DNA of 64,000 bases, from positions 186,001-250,000 of the forward strand of contig NZ_BPRA01000014.1 of the NCBI RefSeq assembly GCF_022179645.1. Reading direction: 5' to 3'. The notes beneath the pieces are model-generated. The model was given only the letters and a program-made list of their open reading frames with translations, made no database searches and was not told the origin of the DNA. How positions within the stretch are numbered: position 1 is the first letter of the stretch; each line of letters opens with the position of its first letter. This stretch comes from Methylobacterium thuringiense. GTDB lineage: Bacteria > Pseudomonadota > Alphaproteobacteria > Rhizobiales > Beijerinckiaceae. The translations under genes were made by a program, and so were the position numbers. Of the stretch, positions 34,902 through 44,107 are shown piece by piece.

Positions 34902-35634
34902 CTATGCCTCGACGGCACCTATCGCGTAGCGCAGCCAGACCGTCCCGCCGTCCAATTGCTCGCAGCCCGTCAACGTCAGCCGCCGGCGCGAGGCCAAGGT
35001 CTCGTCCTCGCTGCCCTCGACATCGAAGATGGCGGGCGTGCCGATCAGCCCATCGACGGCCGGCGCGACGAGAAGGCTCAGCTCGTCCACGACGCCCGCC
35101 TTCAGCATCGAACCGTTGATGCGGCCGCCGCCCTCCACCAGCAGCCGTGCGATGCCGAAATGCTGCCGCAGCTTCCGCAGCGCCAGCGGGAAATCGACGG
35201 TCGTTTCGCCGGCTATGATGTAGGATTGGCCCCCGGCCCGGAGCCGCCGCAGGTGGTCGTCCGGCACCGTGGCCGTGAGCACCACGACGACGTGGTCGCC
35301 TTCGATGTCGTTGCGGGCGCCCCAGTCGAGACGGCCGCGTGCGTCGAGCGCGATGGCATAGCCCGAGGCGCCGGTCTTCGCGATGTGGTCGCCACCGTCG
35401 ATCGGCTCGGAGCTGTCCGGCTCCTTGGCCAGCGGCTTCGCGCTGTCGGCATAGCCCTGCATGGTGATGCGGCCGCACATCCAGGCGTCGCCATCGAGGC
35501 GCTTGTGGATCGTCTCGTAGTGGTCGTCGGCGTCCAGCGTCGTCCAGCGCCGCGTCTTGATGCGGCCGTCCACCGAACTCGTCATGTGACAGGTGACGTG
35601 GGGGGCGCTCGCCGGTCGGGTCGGTCGTAGCCAT
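34902..35634 (-). CDS. RibD C-terminal-type (dihydrofolate reductase-like) reductase with probable 1-nt frameshift near the N-terminus
   Basis: The frame covering 34902-35585 encodes an NAD(P)H-dependent reductase of the RibD_C family: TSSVDGRIKTRRW, LRAGGQSYIIAGE, LLVEGGGRINGSMLKAG and LLVAPAVDG. The conserved first strand, normally before CHMTSSVDG, is in the same frame, but its only upstream ATG (35729) gives an atypical extension. A second frame from ATG 35634 (MATTDPTGERP) joins perfectly if the six-G run at 35600-35605 is reduced to five, giving ERPHVTCHMTSS. A real frameshift or a homopolymer error are both possible. Confidence 0.75.
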
Positions 35635-35776
35635 GATCGTCTCTTGGTGTTCGGAGCGGGATCGGGACGAGACGTAGATTGCGCACATGCCCTGGCCAGG
35701 GGAGGGCGCGTGTTTGCAACCCTGCCCATCCAGGCTATCGACGGAGCCCTCTCCCCGCACCGATCGAGGAAGCCCG

Positions 35777-36214
35777 ATGTCCGACCTGACGCTCGCCGCG
35801 GCGCAGACCCTCGTCGCCACCGCCCTGCAGACGGCGCGCGAGCGCGACCTGAAGCCGCTCTGCGTCGTGGTCTACGATGCGCGCGGCGCCCTCAAGAGCT
35901 TGGCGGCCGAGGACGGTACTTCGCTGCGCCGGGCCGAGATCGCGCGCGGCAAGGCCAACGGCGCGCTGGCGCTCGGCCTCGGCTCCCGGGCGATCGCCAA
36001 GCGAGCGCAGGAGCAGCCGGAATTCGTCGCCGCCGTGAGCCATCTCGTCGGGCCGGACGCGCTGGTGCCGGTGCCGGGCGGCGTGCTGATCCGTGGTTCC
36101 GACGGCCGCCTGCTCGGCGCGGTCGGCATCTCCGGCGATACCTCGGACAATGACGAGATCTGCGCCGTCGCCGGCATCGAGGCTGCCGGCTTTCGCGCGG
36201 AGACTGGGGCCTGA
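35777..36214 (+). CDS. GlcG/HbpS-family protein (DUF336)
   Basis: A 145-residue protein of the GlcG family: LTLAAAQTLVATALQTARER, then VVVYDARGALKSLAAEDG and PGGVLIRGSDGRLLGAVGIS, the family's glycine-rich C-terminal strand motif. Some members bind heme, and others sit in glycolate or diol pathways; none of those genes is nearby, so its role is open. ATG at 35777 has GAGGA upstream. An R4 repeat follows the stop. Confidence 0.88.
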   Translation: MSDLTLAAAQTLVATALQTARERDLKPLCVVVYDARGALKSLAAEDGTSLRRAEIARGKANGALALGLGSRAIAKRAQEQPEFVAAVSHLVGPDALVPVPGGVLIRGSDGRLLGAVGISGDTSDNDEICAVAGIEAAGFRAETGA

Positions 36215-36228
36215 CGTATGCCACATCC

Positions 36229-36322
36229 GTCATTGCGAGCCGGAGGCGAAGCAATCCAGGGCCGCACCCGCAAAGTCGGCGCGTTGGCCCTGGATTGCTT
36301 CGCTGCGCTCGCAATGACGGGT
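36229..36322. repeat. R4 palindromic repeat, copy 1 (before oligopeptide-binding gene)
   Basis: CCGTCATTGCGAGC at the left end pairs with GCTCGCAATGACGG at the right, and inner GAAGCAATCCAGGGCC pairs with GGCCCTGGATTGCTTC. It lies directly before the peptide-binding protein gene. The second copy follows that gene at 37963. Confidence 0.85.
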
Positions 36323-36342
36323 GAGGCACGAGCCACCCGCTC

Positions 36343-37941
36343 ATGACGATCGCCCGGCGCTCCTGGCTCAAGGGCAGTGCGGCGCTGGGGCTCGGCCTGT
36401 CCCTCATCCAACCTGCGCGGGCAGATACCAAGAACTACAGGCGCGGCAACGATGCCGATCCGGAGACGCTCGATCCGCACAAGACCTCGACGGTGGCCGA
36501 GGCCCATATCCTGCGCGATCTCTACGAGGGCTTGCTCACCTACGACAACTTCGGAAAGATCATCCCCGGTGCGGCCGAGAGCTGGACCGTCTCCGGCGAC
36601 CGCCTGACCTACACGTTCACGCTGCGTGCCGACGGGCGCTGGTCGAACGGCGATGCGGTCACGGCCGAGGATTTCGTGTTCGGCCTGCGCCGCATCCTCG
36701 ATCCGAAGACGGCGGCGAAATACGCCGAGGTGCTCTATCCGATCCGGGGCGCCGCCGCATTGAACCGGGGGGAGGCGGCACCGGACACGCTCGGTGTGAC
36801 CGCGCCCGATTCGCGAACCGTAGTGATCGCGCTCGCCGAGCCGGTGCCCTACCTGCTCGAACTCCTGACCCACCAGACTTCTCTGCCGGTGCACCGGCCT
36901 TCGATCGCGCAATACGGTGACGCCTTCACCCGGCCGGGCCGGCTCGTCTCGAACGGTCCCTACGCCCTCGTCGACATGGTGCCGAACGACCGCATCACCC
37001 TGACCAAGAACCCGCATTTCCGCGATGCCGCCGCGATCCCGATCGAGACCGTGGCCTTCATCCCGACGCCGGATCTCTCGGCCGCCGTGAGGCGCTACGC
37101 GGCCGGCGAAATCGACTCGTTGTCGGACCTGCCGGCCGACCAGATGGTCTCGCTGCGCCGCCGCTTCGGCGATCAGGTCCAGCTCAGCCCGGTGCTTGGC
37201 CTCATGGCCATTGCCGTGAACGTGCGGAAAAAGCCGTTCGACGATGTGAGGGTACGTCGCGCCCTGTCCCTGGTGATCGACCGCGAATTCCTGGCGCAGG
37301 CCGTCTGGGGCGAGACCATGGGGCCGGCCTATTCGCTCTGCCCGCCCGGCCTCGACAACTATCGCGATCCGCCGGAGCTTCCGGGCCGCGAGATCCTGCT
37401 GATCGACCGCGAGGAGCAGGCGCGGGCGCTGCTGTCCGAGGCCGGCTACGGACCGGGCAAGACACCTCTGACCGTCGAGTACCGCTTCAACACCACCGAC
37501 AACAACCGGAACACAGCGGTGGCGCTCGCCGACATGTGGCGCGGTCTCGGCATCGCGACGCGCCTCGTCAACACGGATGCCAAAACGCACTTCGCCTATC
37601 TGCGCGACGGCGGCGATTTCGATCTCGCGCGCTACTCCTGGTACGCCGACTATGCCGACCCGCAGAATTTTCTGTTTCTTCTGAAAACAGGAAACGACGG
37701 ATTCAACACGGGGAAGTGGTCGAGCCCGGCCTTCGACGGGCTGCTGGAGCAGGCCGCCTCCGAGCGCGACGTGGCGAAGCGTGCCGGCCTGCTGTTCGAG
37801 GCCGAGAGCATCGTGGTGAACGAACTGCCCTGGATTCCCGTGCTGCATTTTCGCTCGAAGGCGCTGGTCTCGCCCCGCCTGCACGGGATCCACCCGAACC
37901 TGCGCAACGTCGCGCCGACGCGCTTCCTGGCGTTGTCGTAG
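36343..37941 (+). CDS. Oligopeptide ABC transporter substrate-binding protein (OppA-like, Tat signal)
   Basis: A 532-residue periplasmic solute-binding protein of family 5 (SBP_bac_5). The N-terminus MTIARRSWLKGSAALGLGLS has the twin-arginine pattern RRSWLKG, so export by Tat is likely. The family start YRRGNDADPETLDPHKTST follows, then EGLLTYDNFGKIIPGAAESW. It precedes two permease genes but is separated from the first by 129 bp containing an R4 repeat. Ligand specificity (oligopeptide, dipeptide or other) cannot be read from sequence. Confidence 0.92.
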   Translation: MTIARRSWLKGSAALGLGLSLIQPARADTKNYRRGNDADPETLDPHKTSTVAEAHILRDLYEGLLTYDNFGKIIPGAAESWTVSGDRLTYTFTLRADGRWSNGDAVTAEDFVFGLRRILDPKTAAKYAEVLYPIRGAAALNRGEAAPDTLGVTAPDSRTVVIALAEPVPYLLELLTHQTSLPVHRPSIAQYGDAFTRPGRLVSNGPYALVDMVPNDRITLTKNPHFRDAAAIPIETVAFIPTPDLSAAVRRYAAGEIDSLSDLPADQMVSLRRRFGDQVQLSPVLGLMAIAVNVRKKPFDDVRVRRALSLVIDREFLAQAVWGETMGPAYSLCPPGLDNYRDPPELPGREILLIDREEQARALLSEAGYGPGKTPLTVEYRFNTTDNNRNTAVALADMWRGLGIATRLVNTDAKTHFAYLRDGGDFDLARYSWYADYADPQNFLFLLKTGNDGFNTGKWSSPAFDGLLEQAASERDVAKRAGLLFEAESIVVNELPWIPVLHFRSKALVSPRLHGIHPNLRNVAPTRFLALS

Positions 37942-37962
37942 GGAGAGTGCGATGCCGCCCAT

Positions 37963-38055
37963 CGTCACTGCGAGTGCAGCGAAGCAATCCAGGGCCGCAT
38001 ACCCGACGTCGACGCGTCGGCCCTGGATTGCTTCGCCTTCGGCTCGCAACGACGG
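37963..38055. repeat. R4 palindromic repeat, copy 2 (between binding protein and first permease)
   Basis: Same organisation as the copy at 36229: inner arms GAAGCAATCCAGGGCC and GGCCCTGGATTGCTTC with variable outer arms. A hairpin here may lower translation or stabilise the 5' transcript of the permease genes relative to the binding protein. Confidence 0.85.
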
Positions 38056-38070
38056 CCAGGGTGTCAGCCC

Positions 38071-38994
38071 GTGATCGGCTACGCGCTCCGCCGGCTGCTC
38101 CAGGCGATCCCGACACTCTTCGTCGTGGTGACGCTGAGCTTCTTCCTGATCCGGCTCGCGCCCGGCGGTCCGTTCGATCTGGAGCGGCCGCTGCCGCCGG
38201 CAGCGATGGAGAACCTGAAGCGGCTCTACGGGCTCGATCAGCCGCTGATCGTGCAGTACGGCCGTTACCTACTCTCGCTGGCCAAAGGTGATCTCGGGCC
38301 GTCCTTCTCGTTCCGCGACCTCACCGTGAACGACCTGTTTGCCCGAGGCCTGCCGGTCTCGGCGACGCTTGGCTCGCTCGCACTCGGGCTGGCCCTGCTG
38401 CTGGGCCTCGGCCTCGGCACCCTCGCCGCCTTCCGGCGCGGAAAAATGACGGACCGCCTTGTCGGCATCGGAGCGTCCCTCGGCCTAGCGGTGCCGACCT
38501 TCGTCACGGCACCGCTGCTGCAGATCGTGTTCGGGCTCGGCCTCGCCTGGCTGCCTGTCGGCGACTGGGACGGCGGAAGCCCGACGCATCTGGTCCTGCC
38601 GGTGATCACCCTGGCCCTGCCGCAGATCGCCGCCATCGCCCGGCTCACGCGCTCGGCCCTGAACGAAGTGCTGGCGCAGCCGCATATCCGGACGCTACGC
38701 GCCATGGGCCTTCCACCCTGGCGCGTCGCCCTGCAGGCCCTGCGCGGGGCGCTGCTGCCGGTGCTCTCGACCCTCGGCCCCGTGGCAGCGGCCCTGCTCA
38801 CGGGCTCGGTCATCGTCGAGACGATTTTCGGGCTGCCGGGGATCGGGCGCTACTTCGTCGATGGTGCGCTCAACCGGGACTATACGCTGGTGATGGGGAC
38901 CGTGGTTCTGGTCGCAGTGATGGTGGTTGCGTTCAATCTCATCGCGGATCTGCTGGCGGCTGTCGTGGACCCGCGCTTGAGGTTAGGGGCGTAA
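38071..38994 (+). CDS. Oligopeptide ABC transporter permease (OppB-like)
   Basis: A 307-residue inner-membrane permease. It starts with IGYALRRLLQAIPTLFVVV, the typical OppB/DppB first helix, and has the ABC permease EAA-loop region LRAMGLPPWRVALQALRGA near residue 210. GTG start at 38071. Partner of the downstream OppC-like protein. The gap to the next gene contains an R3 repeat and a parS-like site. Confidence 0.93.
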   Translation: MIGYALRRLLQAIPTLFVVVTLSFFLIRLAPGGPFDLERPLPPAAMENLKRLYGLDQPLIVQYGRYLLSLAKGDLGPSFSFRDLTVNDLFARGLPVSATLGSLALGLALLLGLGLGTLAAFRRGKMTDRLVGIGASLGLAVPTFVTAPLLQIVFGLGLAWLPVGDWDGGSPTHLVLPVITLALPQIAAIARLTRSALNEVLAQPHIRTLRAMGLPPWRVALQALRGALLPVLSTLGPVAAALLTGSVIVETIFGLPGIGRYFVDGALNRDYTLVMGTVVLVAVMVVAFNLIADLLAAVVDPRLRLGA

Positions 38995-39024
38995 TGCGCG
39001 CGGGGGCGGCCATTCAAACAGATC

Positions 39025-39109
39025 CCCTCATCCTGAGGTGCTGCAGCGAGCCTCGCGATCTCTGGAGCCCTCCTTCGAGGCCCGCTGGGCGGGCACCTCA
39101 GGATGAGGG
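39025..39109. repeat. R3 palindromic repeat, copy 1 (between the two permease genes)
   Basis: Ends CCCTCATCCTGAGGTG and CACCTCAGGATGAGGG are perfect 16-bp inverted repeats; the middle contains TCCTTCGAGGCCCGCTGGGC. A related, less perfect copy follows mnmG at 46486. Confidence 0.85.
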
Positions 39110-39142
39110 AGAGGGTAGGGGAATTCGTGGCCGCAGCCGCCG

Positions 39143-40276
39143 ATGTTTCACGTGGAACATCCCGGCCCGATGAGCGCCCCCGCTCGCGCAACATCGCTGG
39201 CCGCCCTCGCCCGCCGACGCCTGGTCCGCAATCGCCCAGCCTTCGCCGCGCTCGTCATGCTCGTCGCGGTCGCCCTCGCCTGCCTGATCGGGCCGCTTCT
39301 GACGGGCCATACGCCAGAACGGATCTACCCGGACCTCGTCCGCACGGCGCCCGGCCTCGCGGCCCATCCGCGCCCGGAGACGGTCCGGCCGGCGATCGAT
39401 CGGTTGGCCTTCCGCATGCGCCTCGCCGTCGCGGATTTTTCGGAGCGGGACGGCACCGTCCGCCTGACCCTCACATCCGACAAGAGAATCGACGAGCGCA
39501 GCCTGAGCTACCTGCCCCGCTCGGATCTCTTCGGCCCGCCGACCATCCTGGAGCGCGCGGAGGACGGCCGCCGCCTCGTCGTCGAGGTGCGGATCCAACA
39601 ACTGCACTTCCTGCTCGGCACCGACGTGCTCGGGCGCGACCTCCTCACCCGTTGCCTCGTGGCGGGGCGGATCTCGCTGCTGATCGGGTTGACGGCGACC
39701 CTCGTCGCGCTGCTCGTCGGCGTCACCTACGGCGCGGTCTCGGGGATGCTCGGCGGAGCGGTCGATGCGCTGATGATGCGGGTGGTCGACATCCTCTACG
39801 CCCTGCCCTTCGTCTTCTTCGTGATCGTGCTGCTGGTGTTCTTTCGCGCCGGGCTCTGGCTGGTTCTGGTGGCGGTGGCCGCTGTGGAGTGGCTCGACAT
39901 GGCCCGCATCGTCCGCACCCAGACCCTGAGCCTCAAGAGCCGCGATTTCGTCCGTGCGGCGCAGGCGCTGGGCCTGACCACCCCGGCCATCCTCTCCCGT
40001 CACATCGTCCCGAACACGCTGGGGCCGATCGTGGTGGCCGCGACGCTTCTGGTGCCGCGGGTGATCCTCTTGGAGAGCTTTCTGTCGTTCCTCGGCCTCG
40101 GCGTGCAGGAGCCGGCGACATCATGGGGCGTGCTAATCGCGGAGGGCTCACGGGCGCTCGAATCCGCACCATGGATGCTGGCCGCGCCGGCCGGCTTCCT
40201 CGTCGTCAGTCTCGTGAGCCTGAACCTGCTCGGCGATGGGCTCGCCGACGCCCTCGATCCGAGGCTCGATGGATGA
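39143..40276 (+). CDS. Oligopeptide ABC transporter permease (OppC-like)
   Basis: A 377-residue inner-membrane permease, longer than usual because of a periplasmic insert after the first helix, as in E. coli YejE-like and other OppC proteins. Key parts are LARRRLVRNRPAFAALVMLV, GTDVLGRDLLTRCLVAGRIS (the DLLSR-type motif) and the EAA loop RAAQALGLTTPAILSRHI. The ATG at 39143 is within a parS-like site; ATG at 39170 (MSAPARATS) is an equally plausible start. No ATPase gene (OppD/F) follows: the next gene is on the other strand. Confidence 0.9.
   Translation: MFHVEHPGPMSAPARATSLAALARRRLVRNRPAFAALVMLVAVALACLIGPLLTGHTPERIYPDLVRTAPGLAAHPRPETVRPAIDRLAFRMRLAVADFSERDGTVRLTLTSDKRIDERSLSYLPRSDLFGPPTILERAEDGRRLVVEVRIQQLHFLLGTDVLGRDLLTRCLVAGRISLLIGLTATLVALLVGVTYGAVSGMLGGAVDALMMRVVDILYALPFVFFVIVLLVFFRAGLWLVLVAVAAVEWLDMARIVRTQTLSLKSRDFVRAAQALGLTTPAILSRHIVPNTLGPIVVAATLLVPRVILLESFLSFLGLGVQEPATSWGVLIAEGSRALESAPWMLAAPAGFLVVSLVSLNLLGDGLADALDPRLDG
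39144..39159. promoter_or_regulatory. parS-like ParB-binding site (one mismatch) over the permease start codon
   Basis: TGTTTCACGTGGAACA differs by one base from the palindromic parS consensus TGTTTCACGTGAAACA. It lies about 8 kb from parAB. The site overlaps the first in-frame ATG of the OppC-like gene (MFHVEH), a peptide often produced when parS overlaps a start. Confidence 0.75.
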
Positions 40277-40294
40277 TGGATCACCGACAGTGAT

Positions 40295-40597
40295 CTATCG
40301 AACCGGGCTGAGCGCTTCGGCCGTCATGTAGCCCTGGTAGATCACTCGCACCGTGCGCCTTTCCGTCGGGAGATCCGACAGCGCGATCGTCTTGGAGCCC
40401 GGTCCCTGCGTCGGGGTCGCAGCGGCGGTGACCCGGGTCGGGCGCAGCGCCCAGCGTTCGGCGCCAGCGAGGTCGACGATCCCGCGATCGCGGCCGAGGG
40501 TACCGTCGGCGGCCTTGGGAGGGGCGGCGGTGAGCCCGAGGGCGCCGGTGAAGCCGGCGGCCAGGAACAGAGTCGTGATGCGAAGGGTGGCTGACAT
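40295..40597 (-). CDS. Small exported protein of unknown function
   Basis: A 100-residue protein with a signal peptide (SATLRITTLFLAAGFTGALG, cleavage near AAPPKAADG) and a mature part with no cysteines. Ends SDLPTERRTVRVIYQGYMTA. No strong ribosome binding site is visible. It is convergent with the permease gene, which ends 19 bp away. Function unknown. Confidence 0.6.
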   Translation of the reverse strand: MSATLRITTLFLAAGFTGALGLTAAPPKAADGTLGRDRGIVDLAGAERWALRPTRVTAAATPTQGPGSKTIALSDLPTERRTVRVIYQGYMTAEALSPVR

Positions 40598-40714
40598 GGT
40601 GGCTGGCCCGTGAGACGAGCCATTGAGCCGTTACGCGTCTTTCCGAGCCGATGAGTCCGAAACGATTCGTGGCGCGTTCCCACAGTTGTCTTGAAGCGAA
40701 GTTAACGAGGCGTC

Positions 40715-42193
40715 ATGGCGAGCAAGGTCGAGGGCCAATCCGGGGCGAGCGCGCCGGAGCGTGTGCCGATGGGCACCGTGATCGACACCGACATCGCCGC
40801 CCGCCTCGACCGATTGCCCTGGGGCCGCTTCCACGTCCTCGTCATCGTCGCGCTCGGCATCACCTGGGTGCTCGACGGGCTCGAGGTGACGCTGGCCGGC
40901 TCGCTCGTCGGGGCGCTGCGCAAGGCGCCGATGTCCTTTTCGGAGTTCGACGTCGGACTCGCGGCGAGTTCCTACCTCGTCGGCGCGGTCGTCGGCGCCC
41001 TCGGTTTCGGCTGGCTCACCGACCGCATCGGCCGGAAGAAGCTCTTTTTCATCACGCTGGCGCTCTACCTCGTGGCGACGGCGGCCTCCGGCCTGTCCTG
41101 GGACATCTGGAGCTTCTGTGTGTTCCGCTTCCTCACGGGGGCGGGCATCGGCGGCGAGTACACCGCGATCAACTCGACGATCCAGGAGCTGGTGCCGGCC
41201 CGCGTGCGCGGCTGGACCGACCTCGTCATCAACGGCTCGTTCTGGATCGGCGCGGCGCTCGGCGCCTTCCTTTCCATCGCCGTGCTCACGCCCGAATGGG
41301 TCGATCCGGTCTATGGCTGGCGCATCGCCTTCTTCGTCGGCGGCGGCATCGGCCTCGTGATCCTGTTCCTGCGCAACTGGATTCCCGAGAGCCCGCGCTG
41401 GCTCGCCACCCATGGCTATACGGCCGAGGCCGACCGCGTGGTGTCGGGCATCGAGAAGCGTTTTACGGATGAAGGCATCACGCTTCCGCCGGTCGATCCG
41501 GCGAAGCGCATGAAGGTGAAGACGCGCAGCCACACGCCGCTGTCCGAAGTCGCGAACGCCATGCTGGTGACGAGCCGCACGCAGACCTTCGTCGGCCTCG
41601 CCCTGATGATCGCGCAGGCCTTCTTCTACAACGCCCTGTTCTTCACCTACGCCCTGGTGCTGGAGCGCTTCTACGGCGTGCCGGGGGACAAGGTCGGCTG
41701 GTACCTGCTGCCCTTCGCGCTCGGCTCGTTCATGGGTCCGCTGCTGCTCGGGCGCCTGTTCGACACCGTGGGGCGGCGCCCGATGATCGCCTTCACCTAC
41801 GGCATCTCGGCCGTACTGCTCGCCGTCGCGGGCTACCTGTTCAAGATCGAGGTGTTCGGGCCCGTCGGCCAGACGGCGGTCTGGATGGTGGTGTTCTTCT
41901 TCGCGTCGGCGGCGGCGAGTTCGGCCTACCTCACCGTGGCCGAGACCTTCCCGCTGGAGATCCGGGCACTCGCCATCGCGGCCTTCTACGCCATCGGCAC
42001 CGGCATCGGCGGCGTGTCCGGCCCGCTGCTGTTCGGCGCGCTGGTGGAGAGCGGATCCCGCGATTGGGTGCTGTTCGGCTATCTCATCGGTGCCGCGCTG
42101 ATGGCGGTCGCTTCCGTCGTCGGCTGGATCTGGGGGACGGCGGCCGAGGGCCGGTCGCTGGAGGATGTGTCGAAGCCGCTCGCTGCGGCCTAG
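40715..42193 (+). CDS. MFS transporter (sugar-porter/metabolite-H+ symporter type)
   Basis: A 492-residue 12-helix transporter. The first helix region WGRFHVLVIVALGITWVLDG and motif A FGWLTDRIGRKKLFF are typical of the MHS/sugar-porter group (also the family of niacin and aromatic-acid transporters). A second motif-A-like stretch LLLGRLFDTVGRRPMIAF lies near residue 345. Substrate unknown. Not adjacent to a metabolic operon. Confidence 0.9.
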   Translation: MASKVEGQSGASAPERVPMGTVIDTDIAARLDRLPWGRFHVLVIVALGITWVLDGLEVTLAGSLVGALRKAPMSFSEFDVGLAASSYLVGAVVGALGFGWLTDRIGRKKLFFITLALYLVATAASGLSWDIWSFCVFRFLTGAGIGGEYTAINSTIQELVPARVRGWTDLVINGSFWIGAALGAFLSIAVLTPEWVDPVYGWRIAFFVGGGIGLVILFLRNWIPESPRWLATHGYTAEADRVVSGIEKRFTDEGITLPPVDPAKRMKVKTRSHTPLSEVANAMLVTSRTQTFVGLALMIAQAFFYNALFFTYALVLERFYGVPGDKVGWYLLPFALGSFMGPLLLGRLFDTVGRRPMIAFTYGISAVLLAVAGYLFKIEVFGPVGQTAVWMVVFFFASAAASSAYLTVAETFPLEIRALAIAAFYAIGTGIGGVSGPLLFGALVESGSRDWVLFGYLIGAALMAVASVVGWIWGTAAEGRSLEDVSKPLAAA

Positions 42194-42388
42194 CGGCCTG
42201 AGCGGGAGGCATGCACCAGGTGCGGTTGTGCACGTGGTATGACGCTGAGATATGCGTTCCGTGTATTTGTGCGCTGCAAAATTTCGGTCTTCGCAGCGCA
42301 CCATCCGGGCCGCATATTCCGGTCTCCCGGTGCAACCGGCTTCCGTTCGGGCACTCCCGGCGGGCAGTAACCGCACAGGTCACGTCAC

Positions 42389-42730
42389 ATGCGCACGCTT
42401 TCCCTCGCCCTCGCCTCCGCCGCCATCCTGGTCGCCACCGCCGCTACGGCCGCCGACTGGAAGCCGGCCACGCCGAAGGCGATCCACCTCGGCACCTTCC
42501 GCGGCACCGCCTATTACACCGCCGAGAAGGACGGCTTTCACGTCGTCGCCACGGTCGCGGTCGTGAACTCCCTCGCCGACCAGCCGCACGTCATCCGGCT
42601 CTCGACGACCCTCAAGGGCGACCAGACGGTGCACCTTTCCGTGCCCGGCACCCTCGGCGCCGACGGCAGCGAGGCGACCATCGCCTTCCAGCGCCGCGGC
42701 GATCTCGTCGAAGTCGCCTCGGCCGAGTGA
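42389..42730 (+). CDS. Small exported protein of unknown function
   Basis: A 113-residue protein with a signal peptide (MRTLSLALASAAILVATAAT, cleavage after AADW). The mature part is beta-rich (FRGTAYYTAEKDGFHVVATV) without cysteine. No recognised domain. It precedes holA by 176 bp on the same strand. Confidence 0.65.
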   Translation: MRTLSLALASAAILVATAATAADWKPATPKAIHLGTFRGTAYYTAEKDGFHVVATVAVVNSLADQPHVIRLSTTLKGDQTVHLSVPGTLGADGSEATIAFQRRGDLVEVASAE

Positions 42731-42906
42731 TCGTCTCGCGCATCGCAGCCGTCGGACGCCCGGCGGCTGCGATGCCATTGCTTCGAACACCTGCTATCGA
42801 GCCCCATGCGGCGCGGAAGCGATGGTGAGTCGATGAACGAGATGCGGTCGTCTCCTCCCGCTTTCGTCATGGCTTCGCCCGCGCCTCGCCACGACGGAGG
42901 CGCCGC

Positions 42907-43938
42907 ATGACCGCCGTCCGTCCCGGCGACATCGAGGGCCTGCTGCGTCGGGGTCCCGAGCCGCGCATCCTCGTCGTCCTCGTCTACGGCCCCGATACCG
43001 GCTTGGTCGCCGAGCGCGCCACGCGGCTGGTCAAGGGCATGGGCGCCGATCCCGACGACCCCTTTGCGATGGTGAAGCTCGACGGCGACACCCTCGCCTC
43101 CGATCCTGGCCGCCTCGTCGACGAAGCCGGCACCATCGGCCTGTTCGGCGGTAGCCGCACGATCTGGGTACGCTCCGGCAGCCGCAACTACGCCCCCGCC
43201 GTCGACGCCGTTCTCAAGAGCGAGCCGGAGGGCGCGCGGATCGTGGTCGAGGGCGGCGATCTGGCCAAATCCTCGCCGCTGCGTACGCTCTGCGAAAAGT
43301 CGTCCCGCGCCCTCGCCATCCCCTGCTACGCCGACGATCCGCGCGCGCTGGCCGAGCTGATCGAAGCGACTCTGCGCGAGCGAGGCCTCGGCATCGACCG
43401 CGACGCCCGCGAACTCCTGGCCACCAGCCTCGGGGCCGACCGCCGCGCCAGCCTCTCGGAAATCGAAAAGCTGGCGCTCTATGCGGCCGGTCGCGAGCGC
43501 GTCGAGATCGAGGACGTGGAGGCCATCGTCAGTGACGTGGGGGCCAGCGTGCTCAACACCCTCATCGATGCCGCCTTCGCCGGACGGATGGCGGAGGCCG
43601 AGCGCGAATCCCGGCGATTCCGCCAGGAGGGTCTCGATGCCTCGGTGATGCTCGGTGCGGCGCTCCGGCACGCGCTCGCCCTGCTCAATGCTCGCCTCGA
43701 CGATCCCGGTGGAACGCCGGGCAGCCTCGTCGCAAACTGGCGCGGCCTGCATTTCCGCCGCAAGGCGATCATCGAGACCCAGTTCGCCCGCTGGTCGCCG
43801 AACGGCCTGCGCCAGGCTGTGGCGGCCCTGCAGGAGGCAGTGCTGGCCTGCCGCCGGGCCGAGGCGGGTCTCGGCCACGCCCACGCCTCGGCCGCACTGC
43901 TGCGGATTGCGGGGGCGGCGGCACGACGGGGCGGATAG
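42907..43938 (+). CDS. holA: DNA polymerase III subunit delta
   Basis: The clamp-loader delta subunit that opens the beta clamp. The 343-residue protein has the N-terminal pattern LVVLVYGPDTGLVAERATRL, with the P-loop-like GPDTGLV lacking a full Walker A as expected, then LFGGSRTIWV, and a C-terminal helical collar ending AAALLRIAG-like. GGAGG at 42897 gives a good start. In many proteobacteria holA follows lptE; here it is preceded by an unrelated small gene, so it is possibly monocistronic. Confidence 0.92.
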   Translation: MTAVRPGDIEGLLRRGPEPRILVVLVYGPDTGLVAERATRLVKGMGADPDDPFAMVKLDGDTLASDPGRLVDEAGTIGLFGGSRTIWVRSGSRNYAPAVDAVLKSEPEGARIVVEGGDLAKSSPLRTLCEKSSRALAIPCYADDPRALAELIEATLRERGLGIDRDARELLATSLGADRRASLSEIEKLALYAAGRERVEIEDVEAIVSDVGASVLNTLIDAAFAGRMAEAERESRRFRQEGLDASVMLGAALRHALALLNARLDDPGGTPGSLVANWRGLHFRRKAIIETQFARWSPNGLRQAVAALQEAVLACRRAEAGLGHAHASAALLRIAGAAARRGG

Positions 43939-44107
43939 CCGGCACGGAGCGAGCCGCCGGCATTTCAAATGGCCGGTGAAACGACAGGAGCCAGTCCTCG
44001 CCGGTCCAAATGAGCCCCAGATCGATGCGTTTCATACGCGATGAAGGGACGCCATCGAAGCGACGTTACCGCGGTGCCGTGCTTATCCGGAACGCCCGGA
44101 GGTCGGC

